DNA from: an uncultured bacterium
GTDB taxonomy: Bacteria; Desulfobacterota; Desulfovibrionia; Desulfovibrionales; Desulfovibrionaceae
Reading direction: 5' to 3'
Length of the DNA: 64,000 nucleotides
Assembly (NCBI GenBank): GCA_905214305.1
Contig: CAJMLK010000009.1
Coordinates: forward strand, 6,861-70,860
In this document: positions 51,853-59,774 of the stretch, piece after piece
Layout: each line of letters starts with the position of its first letter
Position numbering within the stretch: the stretch's first letter is position 1
Notes under the pieces: model-generated
What the model was told of the DNA's origin: nothing
Databases searched by the model: none
What the model saw: only the letters and a program-made list of their open reading frames with translations
Translations under genes and position numbers: made by a program

Positions 51853-52656
51853 TTATTCTCCCTGATCCGGCCGCTCAGATGCATGCCAGAGAAAGACGGA
51901 ATCTATGCCATAGGCAATAAAACGGCTGCCTGCCGCGATCTGTCGCTTGAGTTCGGCCGGGTCAGGCTGCACGATGTGCAGTCCCATGCGCGCCCTGTGA
52001 CGGACGCAGGCCGCAGAAATGCGTTCCATGGCAGCCTTGAAGTCCTTATGATCAAACTGCCCCGTCAGCCCCATGGAGCCGGAAAGGTCGTACGGGCCGA
52101 CCATGATGGCGTCCAGCCGCGGATGCGACAGAATGGCGTCCAGGTTTTCCACAGCGCGGATATGCTCTATCTGTGCCACAAGAAATATTTCGGGCGCGAG
52201 GGAGCTGCGATACTCGTCAAAGCATTTGCCAAACACATTGGCCCGGCAAAAACCAACCCCCCTGTATTCACCGGCGGTTTCTCCGGCGGAGCGCCAATGG
52301 TCCTGACCGGGATAAACGGCCCAGTCAATGGCGCGGTCCAGTTGTTCGCGGCTTTCAATCATGGGAAAAATCAGCCCCTGAGCGCCCGCTTCCAGCGCGG
52401 ACTTGATCTGGGTTTTCCCGGCTTCGGGCAGGCGCGCAAAAGGAGCCGCCCCGCCGCATTCGATGGCCCGGAAAATATCCGGCAGCCCGGTGCGGCCAAA
52501 GGAGCCGTGTTCCATATCCACAGCCACCCAGTCATAGCCCGCGCGAGCCATAAGCTCGGCCACATCGGCAGAAGGCAGTTGCAGCCATGTGCCTACCGTG
52601 GCTTTATCCGCAGCCAGGAGCGCGCGTATTTCGTGTACGGTCATATCAAACGGCAT
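51853..52656 (-). CDS. HpcH/HpaI-family aldolase
   Basis: A 267-residue class II aldolase of the 4-hydroxy-2-oxo-acid type. Marks are GTWLQLPSADVAELMARAGYDWVAVDMEHG, the arginine/lysine-bearing strand (FARLPEAGKTQIKSALEAGAQGLIFPMIES), QIEHIRAVENLDAI (metal Glu) and GPYDLSGSMGLTGQ. It joins pyruvate to an aldehyde or splits the product, giving 2-keto-3-deoxy acids. It is the first gene of the minus-strand run and divergent from the MoeA-like gene. The direction of the reaction is inferred from its neighbours. The start at 52656 is supported by length; M5 is an alternative. Confidence 0.88.
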   Translation of the reverse strand: MPFDMTVHEIRALLAADKATVGTWLQLPSADVAELMARAGYDWVAVDMEHGSFGRTGLPDIFRAIECGGAAPFARLPEAGKTQIKSALEAGAQGLIFPMIESREQLDRAIDWAVYPGQDHWRSAGETAGEYRGVGFCRANVFGKCFDEYRSSLAPEIFLVAQIEHIRAVENLDAILSHPRLDAIMVGPYDLSGSMGLTGQFDHKDFKAAMERISAACVRHRARMGLHIVQPDPAELKRQIAAGSRFIAYGIDSVFLWHASERPDQGE

Positions 52657-52972
52657 GCCGCCGCAGGGTTGAGGTTACGTACCAACCCCCAGTATACGCC
52701 CAGCCGCAGCGGCACGCAATACGGCCCTGCGAGGTCTGCCCCCGCATATTTGCAACTACCGCAAGAACATGTATGTTTGCAGTGTGGACATCCGCATTTT
52801 CGACTGTTCCTGTGCCGCATTTCCAGAGCAGACAGGCGAAACCCCGTACCGTTTCATCGTCGCCAGATGCCGCTCCAGCCTGACCGCGTGGTTGATTGCG
52901 CCTGCGCCTTTCCGGCGCGCCCCCTGCGGCTGCCAGAGCCTTTTCAGGCAAAACGGCTTTTAAGGAGGATCT
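52657..52972. other. Divergent region aldolase operon / MoeA-like gene
   Basis: About 315 bases. Both promoters are expected here. A GCGCC/GGCGC stem lies near 52902-52916. A molybdenum-cofactor riboswitch was considered but I could not match its core. Confidence 0.4.
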
Positions 52973-54961
52973 ATGGCTCCCCAAAGCAATATCTATACAC
53001 AAACCGTGCCTCTGGCCGACGCTCTCGACAAGCTGCTCGGCGCTCTGGATGTGGCCCGCGCCGCTGACGGCAAAAACAGGCTGCCGCAGCCCGTGGCCTG
53101 CCCGACCGGGGACGCTCATGGCCGCGTGCTGAGCGAATTTGTCAGCGCAGCCGCCGATGTTCCCGCTGCGCCTCTGGCCGCAGCTCAGGGGTATGCCCTC
53201 AAGGCTGCGGACACCTATACAGCCGACAGCACTGCACCGGCCCTGCTTCAGGAAGCCAAAACCTGCTTTGCCGTCCGCTCGGGTGACAGCATGCCGCCCA
53301 ACTGCGATGCCGTGGCCCTGCCCGTTCACGCAGCCGCGGACGGCAAGGGCGGCGTCAGCATCACGGCCCCCATGCTGCCGTGGCTGCATGTACGCCGGGC
53401 AGGAGCAGACATGACAGCTGGTGAAGCCCTCTTTGCACGGAACCACATCCTCCGCCCCGCTGACCTTGGGGCGCTGCTGGCGGCCGGAATCACCGAGGTA
53501 CAGGTATGGGACCATCTGCAGCTGCACATGGCGGCCGTGGACAGCGCGGTTCCGGCTTCCCCAAAGGACGGGCCGGCGGCAACAGCCGCTACGGACAGCA
53601 TCATCCACGCGCTGGCGGCCCAGACGCAAGATATTGACTGCCGCGCACAGACGGCCCCGTGCCTGCCTGCCAGCGCCGATGCCATACGTGATTTTTTGCG
53701 GGCCGCTCTGGATGCAGGCGCGCACGCCCTGCTGCTGTGCGCCGCCGGCGATGACGCTCTGGCAGCCATACGCAGCCTGATGGAGCACGAAGGCAAAATT
53801 GTGGCCCCCGCCATCGGCCTTTTGCCGGGGTCTCCTGTCATGACCGCCGTATATGAGGGCAGGCCCCTCTTCTGCCTTCCGGCGTCACCTGCGGGCAGCA
53901 TCACGGCCTTTGACGCTCTGGTGGCCCCGGCCCTGCTGCTCATGTCGCGCCGTCCGGGGCTGTGCTATGCCCAGACCCTTGCAGGCCATGCCGACGCCAA
54001 CGGGGAACTTGCGGCAGAGCTGGCCGCCAGCCTGCCCGCACATCCCGGCCTTGACGTTTTTGCCCCTCTGGCTCTGGCACGGGTGGCCGAAAAAACAGTC
54101 GCCCTGCCACTGCGCATGGCCGAAGGCTATAAAAGCACGGTTCGTGCCCAGGGCCTTGCCCGCATTACTGCCGACGGCAGGGGGGCGGCTCTTGGCAGCA
54201 CGGTGCGCGCTCGTCCCCTGCGGCCTCTGGACAGCCTGTACAGTACCCTGTTCTGCGCCGGAGGCGATGACGTGGCGCTGGAACTGCTTGCCGACGAACT
54301 TCTGCGGCTGCCGCACGCCATCCACCTTGTCTGCGCGGGCGCGGACGCCGCCGACGCCGTTGAGGCCCTGAAAAACAGGCACTGCCATCTGGCGGTGCTG
54401 CACATGGCTGATGACGACAGGGGCGGCTTCAATTTTTCCTTTGTGCAAAAGCATTGGCCCGAGGGCAAGGTTGCCCTGATCAATCTGGTCATCCGTCAGG
54501 TCGGTCTGGTGGTTCCTGCGGGCAACCCGCATGGCATCAAGAGCGTAGCCGACATAAAAAACCTGAAACTGCGCTGTGTTAACCGACAGACCGGCTCAAG
54601 CACTCGCATGCAGTTTGACGCGCTGTTGCGCCATGCGGGCATGACGCCGCAAGATGTTTCCGGCTATGAAAATGAGGTGGAAAGTCAGCTTGCCGTGGCA
54701 GCGGCCGTGCTTATGGGAAGGGCCGACTGCGGCCCCGGCGTGGCTGCAGCAGCCAGAGCAATGGGCCTCGACTTTATTCCCCTGGGGGGCGAACGCTGGG
54801 ATCTCGCCGTTCCCGAAGAATTCAGGGAAGACCCCCGTGTTGTTGGCGTGGAAACACTGCTGCAGAAGCCGGAATTCAAAAAGCGCCTTGAAGGCATTGG
54901 CGGCTATGACACACGCCTGACCGGACAAAAACTTGAGCTTGGCGTTCGCCTTGGGGCGTGA
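52973..54961 (+). CDS. MoeA-like protein fused to a molybdate-binding-type (PBP) domain
   Basis: A 662-residue protein. Residues 1-400 resemble MoeA (the domain that inserts molybdenum into molybdopterin): DAHGRVLSEFVSA, PLAAAQGYALKA, GDSMPPNCDAVA, and LFCLPASPAGSITAFDALVAP, the latter akin to the GLPGNPVS motif. Residues 430-655 are a periplasmic-binding-protein/LysR-substrate domain (CAGGDDVALELLADEL; LVIRQVGLVVPAGNPHG; RQTGSSTRMQFDALL) like the molybdate-sensing COG1910. No signal peptide is seen, so the PBP part is cytoplasmic. The start has a TAAGGAGG site. The MoeA part has several changed glycines, which suggests a sensor or divergent role. Confidence 0.85.
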   Translation: MAPQSNIYTQTVPLADALDKLLGALDVARAADGKNRLPQPVACPTGDAHGRVLSEFVSAAADVPAAPLAAAQGYALKAADTYTADSTAPALLQEAKTCFAVRSGDSMPPNCDAVALPVHAAADGKGGVSITAPMLPWLHVRRAGADMTAGEALFARNHILRPADLGALLAAGITEVQVWDHLQLHMAAVDSAVPASPKDGPAATAATDSIIHALAAQTQDIDCRAQTAPCLPASADAIRDFLRAALDAGAHALLLCAAGDDALAAIRSLMEHEGKIVAPAIGLLPGSPVMTAVYEGRPLFCLPASPAGSITAFDALVAPALLLMSRRPGLCYAQTLAGHADANGELAAELAASLPAHPGLDVFAPLALARVAEKTVALPLRMAEGYKSTVRAQGLARITADGRGAALGSTVRARPLRPLDSLYSTLFCAGGDDVALELLADELLRLPHAIHLVCAGADAADAVEALKNRHCHLAVLHMADDDRGGFNFSFVQKHWPEGKVALINLVIRQVGLVVPAGNPHGIKSVADIKNLKLRCVNRQTGSSTRMQFDALLRHAGMTPQDVSGYENEVESQLAVAAAVLMGRADCGPGVAAAARAMGLDFIPLGGERWDLAVPEEFREDPRVVGVETLLQKPEFKKRLEGIGGYDTRLTGQKLELGVRLGA

Positions 54962-54964
54962 TAA

Positions 54965-54998
54965 GAAAAAGCCCCGCCGTCGGCAAACGGAGGGGCTG
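54965..54998 (-). terminator. Terminator shared by the MoeA-like and ADH genes
   Basis: AGCCCC-G-CCGT pairs with ACGG-A-GGGGCT (54970-54997). On the minus strand the stem is followed by TTTTTC, serving the ADH-family gene. It also lies eight bases after the plus-strand stop. Confidence 0.85.
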
Positions 54999-55051
54999 GG
55001 TATGGACCGGACTGCGGCAGATCAGGCCGGTCCTGGAGGAGATGGGCAATT

Positions 55052-56260
55052 TCAACGCATGGGGCGCAACGATTCAGTATAAATTCTTGCCACAAGCTGG
55101 CGGGAAACGCTGACCGGCGCCACCGAGAGCAGAAGACCCAGCGAAGGCGTCTGCTCGACGAAGTTGCAAAACTCTTCCACATCGAACTCCTGGACTCCCA
55201 AGTCCAGGAGTTTTTGCGTTATGCCCAGGCTGAATATCCAGTCTTCCACCGCCCGCGCCGCTTCATCGGCTTCTTCGGGCAGGCCCTGCAGTCCGGGGGC
55301 CACCGGGCCAAGCACATGCGCCAGCACATCGGGTTTTGCGGCATAGCATGCGCCAACCACAGCAGGCAGCAGAATAGCCAGACGCAAGCCGTGCGGGAGA
55401 TTTCTAAAGCGGCCCAAAGGCTGCTCCAGCGCGTGAGCCATATGCAGATGGCTGTTGTCAAAAGCTACCCCGGCCTGAAGCGCCGCCAGGCACAGCCCGT
55501 AACGTGCCTTGAGGTTTTCCGGCTCGGCCAGCGCCACCGGCAACCAGCGATGAACCAGCCCCACGGTTTCGCGGGCCAGCGTAACCGCCAGCGGGTTGGC
55601 TGCCGTGGCTGTGGCTGCTTCCACAACCCTGCAGAACGCATTTATGGACACATAGCGGCTCTGCTCTGCCGAAAGCCCGGTCATAAGGGCCGGATCGTCA
55701 ATGGCGTATCGGGGGTACATGCAGTCGTGCCCCACAATGGATCTGTGACTGCGCCCTGATACGGTGACCACGGCAAAACGGTTGACTTCACTGCCCGTGC
55801 CGTGGGTGAGATTGACGGCAACCAGAGGAAGGGCCTTTTGGGGCGTGAAGCGAAAACAAAAAAGGTCTTCAGCGCTTTTACCGGGATTAGCCAGCAGTAT
55901 GGCCGCGCTCTTGCCGCAGTCCAGAGGGCTGCCCCCGCCAATGGCGAGCACTGCTCCGGCATTGATGGCCCGCCCAAGGGCTGCTGCATCGTCCACAGTA
56001 TCTGTGGTGGGGCTGGGCGTAACCCTGTTGTACAGGGCTGGTACAATGCCATGCCTGAGGGCAGCGGCTTCTACTTTATCCCACGCGCCCGAAGCGCGGT
56101 AGGCATGACCGCCGCAAACACAAAGAACTGCTGCAACTCCCTCGCTTTTAAGCTTGCCCAGGATGGGGTCTATCTTGTCTATGGCTCCCGTGCCGAGGTA
56201 AGCAATGCTTTTTACCCGCACTTCACGAACCACATTGTAATCGCAGCAGTCATCCCACAT
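55052..56260 (-). CDS. Iron-containing alcohol dehydrogenase family protein with altered metal site
   Basis: A 402-residue protein with the group III ADH fold: GGGSPLDCGKSAA and HGTGSEVNRFAVV loops are intact, so NAD(P) binding is probable. The metal site is not. Where FucO-type enzymes have DALxHAIE, this protein has NAFCRVVE (Asp to Asn, His to Arg). Where they have HGMAHPLG this one has HALEQPLG (the second His to Gln). The last ligand in LPHG is kept. A dehydrogenase with a different or missing metal is possible; so is loss of the original function. The start has a strong GGGAGG site. It is convergent with the MoeA-like gene. Confidence 0.85.
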   Translation of the reverse strand: MWDDCCDYNVVREVRVKSIAYLGTGAIDKIDPILGKLKSEGVAAVLCVCGGHAYRASGAWDKVEAAALRHGIVPALYNRVTPSPTTDTVDDAAALGRAINAGAVLAIGGGSPLDCGKSAAILLANPGKSAEDLFCFRFTPQKALPLVAVNLTHGTGSEVNRFAVVTVSGRSHRSIVGHDCMYPRYAIDDPALMTGLSAEQSRYVSINAFCRVVEAATATAANPLAVTLARETVGLVHRWLPVALAEPENLKARYGLCLAALQAGVAFDNSHLHMAHALEQPLGRFRNLPHGLRLAILLPAVVGACYAAKPDVLAHVLGPVAPGLQGLPEEADEAARAVEDWIFSLGITQKLLDLGVQEFDVEEFCNFVEQTPSLGLLLSVAPVSVSRQLVARIYTESLRPMR

Positions 56261-56687
56261 GGCAACCTCCCGCGATCACGCTGGGCTTTTATTGCGCTGC
56301 ATTAAACTAGAACGAATATAAGTTTAGGTCAAGGAGCTGCGCAATTTTTCACATAATTTTCGCACAAATAATCTTCTTGATAAAAAAATCACAACATCGT
56401 AAGTATAAAGATTGTGCGTTTTTTATTACCAGAGGCGGACTTTTTTTCCGCCAACCCCCTGCCCCATATAGCTTTTTTTATTCCGCCTGTTTTTTCCCAC
56501 GGCACGTCCGGCAAAATCGACGCAAAGTACTCCCGGCAGATTTTCATGAAAACGCGCCCGGTCGCACCAGATCCCCCTTCACCACCCCGGAGCGGGCATG
56601 CCGGGGCATCTTGCGGGCACGGCACGCTGATGTCCGCCAGACTGCCGCATCCTTTTTGCTCCCGAAGTCGTACGCAGTCAACAACAA
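56261..56687. other. Gap between the ADH-family gene and the molbindin terminator
   Basis: About 430 bases, AT-rich from 56300 to 56420, and therefore a likely promoter region for the ADH-family gene. Frames here have no recognisable product. Confidence 0.45.
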
Positions 56688-56714
56688 GACCCGGAGCTTT
56701 GAAGGCTCCGGGTC
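56688..56714 (-). terminator. Terminator of the molbindin gene
   Basis: GACCCGGAGC and GCTCCGGGTC form a perfect 10-bp stem with a seven-base loop, followed on the minus strand by TTGTTGTT. It lies about 70 bases after the stop codon. Confidence 0.85.
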
Positions 56715-56784
56715 TTTCATGACGAGTGCGCGTCCGCCGGGGCAGGCCCACAGCCGGTCAACGCGGCAGCAACTGCAGCAGGGA

Positions 56785-57213
56785 CTATCTGGGCACTGCC
56801 AGAATCACCTGCGAAGCCTTGACAATGGCCGTCACCTTTTTGCCGGTGGCAAGACCAAGCTTTTCAAGACTGCCCATGGTGACAATGGACGTGATGCCCA
56901 CGCCGCCGGGCAGATCTACCAGCACCTCGGCATTAACCGCGCCGGGCGTAACCTTGCTGATTGTCCCGGAAAACTGGTTGCGGGTGGAAAGAAGGTATTT
57001 TTCGGCGTCATTCATCAGCAGCACAAAGCTCGCCTTGATCAGCGCCAGAGCTTCCACTCCGGGTTTAAGCCCAAGCTTGCCGGTGCTCACCTTGGTAATG
57101 GAAGCCACGATATTCAGCCCTCCATCAACGGCCAGTTCCACCTCATCGTTGACCGCACCGGAACGCACCGCCACCACTTTGCCCTTGAAGACATTTCTTG
57201 CGCTTGTTTCCAT
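56785..57213 (-). CDS. Molbindin-type molybdate-binding protein with two TOBE/Mop domains
   Basis: A 142-residue cytoplasmic protein made of two tandem Mop domains of about 68 residues: SARNVFKGKVVAVRSGAVNDEVEL..IVASITKVS and RNQFSGTISKVTPGAVNAEVLVDLP..GITSIVTMGS. The SARN and KAS motifs bind molybdate or tungstate; the protein stores or buffers the oxyanion. The start at 57213 (METSARN) has a CGAGGA site. Near the MoeA-like fusion gene it suggests a small molybdenum locus. Confidence 0.93.
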   Translation of the reverse strand: METSARNVFKGKVVAVRSGAVNDEVELAVDGGLNIVASITKVSTGKLGLKPGVEALALIKASFVLLMNDAEKYLLSTRNQFSGTISKVTPGAVNAEVLVDLPGGVGITSIVTMGSLEKLGLATGKKVTAIVKASQVILAVPR

Positions 57214-57620
57214 AGTATCATCCTCGTATGGGTACTCTTTCGCCCATGACGGGCAAAAGCAGATTCTATTTCCTGTCAGCATAGAACAGGACACCCCACA
57301 GTGCCACCCTGACACGCTGGAACATGTAAACAGCAACAAAGGCTGCGATGCCGGTCAGTTGGATATACACGCACAGGAATCATTCCTGAAAAGTTTTACA
57401 CAAACGGGCTGTACTGCGCGTATTTCGCCTTGCGCTGAAAATTCCTGTGCGCCCAACGCGCCGCCAGCACGCGTGTGAAGCTCAAGAAAATACTGAAAGG
57501 CACACCGCAAGCCCGCGGTACACGGCGCGCAGGCATGCGCCAAACCGTTTTTTGAACCGCGTGCCCTGCATGCCGGGCCGCGAACCATTTTTTCTTGCCC
57601 GGAGGTACTGCGCCTCTTCC
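57214..57620. other. Gap upstream of the molbindin gene
   Basis: About 405 bases. A CGGGGTA-like ModE box could not be recognised. Open frames on both strands are Cys/Arg-rich and are rejected. Confidence 0.4.
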
Positions 57621-57746
57621 AGAGAATTTAACACTTGAAATGCTCGATTACGGCAGGCAAAAGCCTGCCTTTTCGCATTTCGTGGCAAGGATTTTCAAGA
57701 AAATCCTTGCAGAGCGGTCAACTCATTTCATTCGTTAACTGCTCTA
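57621..57746. repeat. Element R1-like (copy 6), diverged
   Basis: The left end is AGAGAATTTAACACTTGAAATG and the right end CGTTAACTGCTCTAG. Inside are GGCAGGCAAAAGCCTGCC and CAAGGATTTTC/GAAAATCCTTG hairpins. The right end overlaps the TAG stop codon of the lipoprotein gene. Confidence 0.65.
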
Positions 57747-58136
57747 GATATTCTCCGTCACCCAGTCCACCACCTGAGCCATGCGCTTGAGCGTATAGCG
57801 TCGATGCGGGCTTTTCTGGGCAAGGTCGTCCAGCGTTCCGTCCAGCCGGTAGATGCGCCAGTCGCCTTCGGGCAGGGCGCCTTTTTCCACACCCTGATTG
57901 ATGGCCCCCCGCGCCGCGCCGGGCGAGCAGAACAGCTCAAATTCCTGCACGCCGGGGTCAAGCACCACCTGCGCGCCGCTTGCAATGTCCACAATGTAGT
58001 TGCCGGGGGCAAAAACATAGACAAAGGGGCAAGGTTCCACCGGAAACTCCTGCTCCGGCTCAGGCGTAGGCCCGGCCTTGACACAGGCCAGCAAGGGCAG
58101 GGCCAGCAGTGTGACCAGCAAAAGGCGTGCTTGCAT
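57744..58136 (-). CDS. Small lipoprotein of unknown function
   Basis: A 130-residue protein with a lipoprotein signal (LLVTLLALPLLAC, Cys18) and a compact domain with two more cysteines (VEPCPFVYVFAPGNYIVDIASG and ELFCSPGAARG). The C-terminus is a short basic helix (HRRYTLKRMAQVVDWVTENI). No named family is recognised; it looks like a conserved envelope protein. Its stop codon lies in a repeat element and another copy follows the start side. Confidence 0.75.
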   Translation of the reverse strand: MQARLLLVTLLALPLLACVKAGPTPEPEQEFPVEPCPFVYVFAPGNYIVDIASGAQVVLDPGVQEFELFCSPGAARGAINQGVEKGALPEGDWRIYRLDGTLDDLAQKSPHRRYTLKRMAQVVDWVTENI

Positions 58137-58204
58137 TGTCTACCTCAGTGTAACGGGCGCTCACGCCCGGTTATATGCCGTCTTCAGGGGTAACCCTGAG
58201 GATG

Positions 58205-58332
58205 AACATTCTCTCAAAGGTTACGGCACGCTCGTTTCTGCGCTCAACGGCGCAAACACCCGGCACTTGCGCCCGGTTGCGGGTGGGGCTGCTCACGCAG
58301 CGGCCAGAGCCGTTTCAAGGCGAAATGCTCTG
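58205..58332. repeat. Element R1 in reverse orientation (copy 7)
   Basis: Blocks ACATTCTCTCAAAGG, GGCACGCTCGTTTCTGCGC, GCTGCTCACGCAGC and the end AAATGCTCTG match the reverse complement of copy 1 in the same order. It is diverged, but about the same length. Confidence 0.7.
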
Positions 58333-58340
58333 AAAAACAA

Positions 58341-59201
58341 TCAGCGCCGGGAAGCAGCCATGGCCTGAAGCCTGCGGATGCGCTCTTCCAGCGGCGGATG
58401 CGTGCTGAACAGATTAGCCATGCTGCCGTGGGCAAACATGGGTGACACAATGAACATCTGCTCGGTGCTGGGATTGCCTTCGCGCATGGGTATGCGCCCG
58501 CTGGCCGCGCCCAGCTTGGCAAGCGCACCGGCCAGAGCCAGAGGCTGCCCGCAAAGCTCCGCTCCCGTGTCGTCAGCCAGATATTCGCGCGAGCGCGAAA
58601 TGGCCATCTGCACAAGACCGGCAGCCATAGGAGCCAGCAAGGCCATGACCAGTGCGGCTATGGGATTGACCCCGTTGCCCTCGCTGTCCCGGTTGCCGCC
58701 GAAAATGGCTGTAAACTGAAAAATATTCGCCATGGTCACGATGGCGGAAGCCATCACCCCGGCAATGGTCTGAATGAGAATGTCGCGGTTGACAATATGA
58801 CCGATTTCATGCGCCACCACGCCACGCAGTTCTTCGGGCGGCAACAGGCGCATAAGCCCTTCTGTTACGGCAACCACGGCATTTTCGGGGTTGCGGCCCG
58901 TGGCAAAGGCATTGGGGGCCTCTTCGGGGACCACGCACACGCGGGGTTTGGGAATGCCCGCATTGTACGACAGCTCTTCAACAATCCTGTGCAGGTACGG
59001 GGCTTCTTCCGGCGCAAGCTCACGCGCACGGTACATGGATAGCACGATCTTGTCCGAGTACCAGTAACTGCCCACGTTCATGATCAGAGCCATGCCGAAA
59101 GCGATGATGATGCCCGTGCGCCCGCCCAGCAGGCCACCGAGCACAATGATGATGCCCGAAAGCAAACCCAGAAGAAGAACGGTCTTGATCTGGCTGGTCA
59201 T
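58341..59201 (-). CDS. htpX: Membrane zinc protease HtpX
   Basis: A 286-residue M48B protease. It has two N-terminal helices, the zinc motif HEIGH at 131-135, two more helices, and SREYLADDTGAEL supplying the third ligand. The STHPPLEERIRRL C-terminus is typical. It degrades misfolded membrane proteins in the cytoplasmic membrane. It is a single gene. Confidence 0.96.
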   Translation of the reverse strand: MTSQIKTVLLLGLLSGIIIVLGGLLGGRTGIIIAFGMALIMNVGSYWYSDKIVLSMYRARELAPEEAPYLHRIVEELSYNAGIPKPRVCVVPEEAPNAFATGRNPENAVVAVTEGLMRLLPPEELRGVVAHEIGHIVNRDILIQTIAGVMASAIVTMANIFQFTAIFGGNRDSEGNGVNPIAALVMALLAPMAAGLVQMAISRSREYLADDTGAELCGQPLALAGALAKLGAASGRIPMREGNPSTEQMFIVSPMFAHGSMANLFSTHPPLEERIRRLQAMAASRR

Positions 59202-59377
59202 GCAAACTCCTCACCTTGCGAATTTTATGAATGCGCTGACGCTGCACGGCATGAAAAACCTCATGCCGCACGCTGCCACGCCATTAAAGCATATAAGCAT
59301 CGGGGCATGGCTGGCAAGAAGAGCCTCCCGGTAAAAGGCCGCAGCAGACGTAAAAAGCCTGCCCGGCCCAAGTGCCC

Positions 59378-59412
59378 GGACCAGATGGCCGGACCAGATG
59401 GCCGGACCAGAG
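59378..59412. repeat. 13-bp tandem repeat
   Basis: GGACCAGATGGCC occurs twice in tandem, with a third partial copy (GGACCAGA). It is intergenic and close to the 17-bp array. Confidence 0.8.
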
Positions 59413-59473
59413 ACAGGGGGCGGCCCAGAGACGCCGTGCGCCCAAATGCACCGTGCGGCCCAGATGCTCAGTA

Positions 59474-59541
59474 CGCACAGGTACACAATGCGCACAGGTA
59501 CACAATGCGCACAGGCACACAATGCGCACAGGCACACAATG
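59474..59541. repeat. 17-bp tandem repeat, four copies
   Basis: CGCACAGGTACACAATG occurs twice, then CGCACAGGCACACAATG twice. Copies are perfect apart from one T/C change. Open frames through it encode alternating Cys/Ala/His strings and have no domain. Confidence 0.92.
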
Positions 59542-59701
59542 CGGTGCAGACGCAAAGTGCTGTGGGCCATCCTGCACGGTTGCCCCGGCAAGGCCCGTGG
59601 AACCGCTCAATCGCCAGCGTTGGGATGCAAGGCGCTTTTCGGATATGGAGCGCCTTGCTGCGGCGTTGCTGCCGCCACGACGGGCGCACTATCCCCAGTT
59701 T

Positions 59702-59738
59702 CAGAGCATCTTGCTTTTGAAAAAATGTCCGTGCTCTA
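59702..59738. repeat. Short hairpin form of the element ends
   Basis: AGAGCATCTTGCTTTTGAAA followed by a GTGCTCT end forms a short palindromic relic similar to 30238-30273. It is downstream of the asparagine synthetase gene. Confidence 0.5.
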
Positions 59739-59774
59739 TGGCATTTTCGCATTGCGAACGGGGATTCTCGATGG

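Noticed and set aside
52657..52972. Molybdenum-cofactor riboswitch upstream of the MoeA-like gene
   Set aside because: Only scattered similarity was found and the conserved core could not be matched by eye. A search with Rfam RF01055 would settle it.
59211..59610. Minus-strand frames with Cys-Ala-His repeats
   Set aside because: They are translations of the 17-bp minisatellite.
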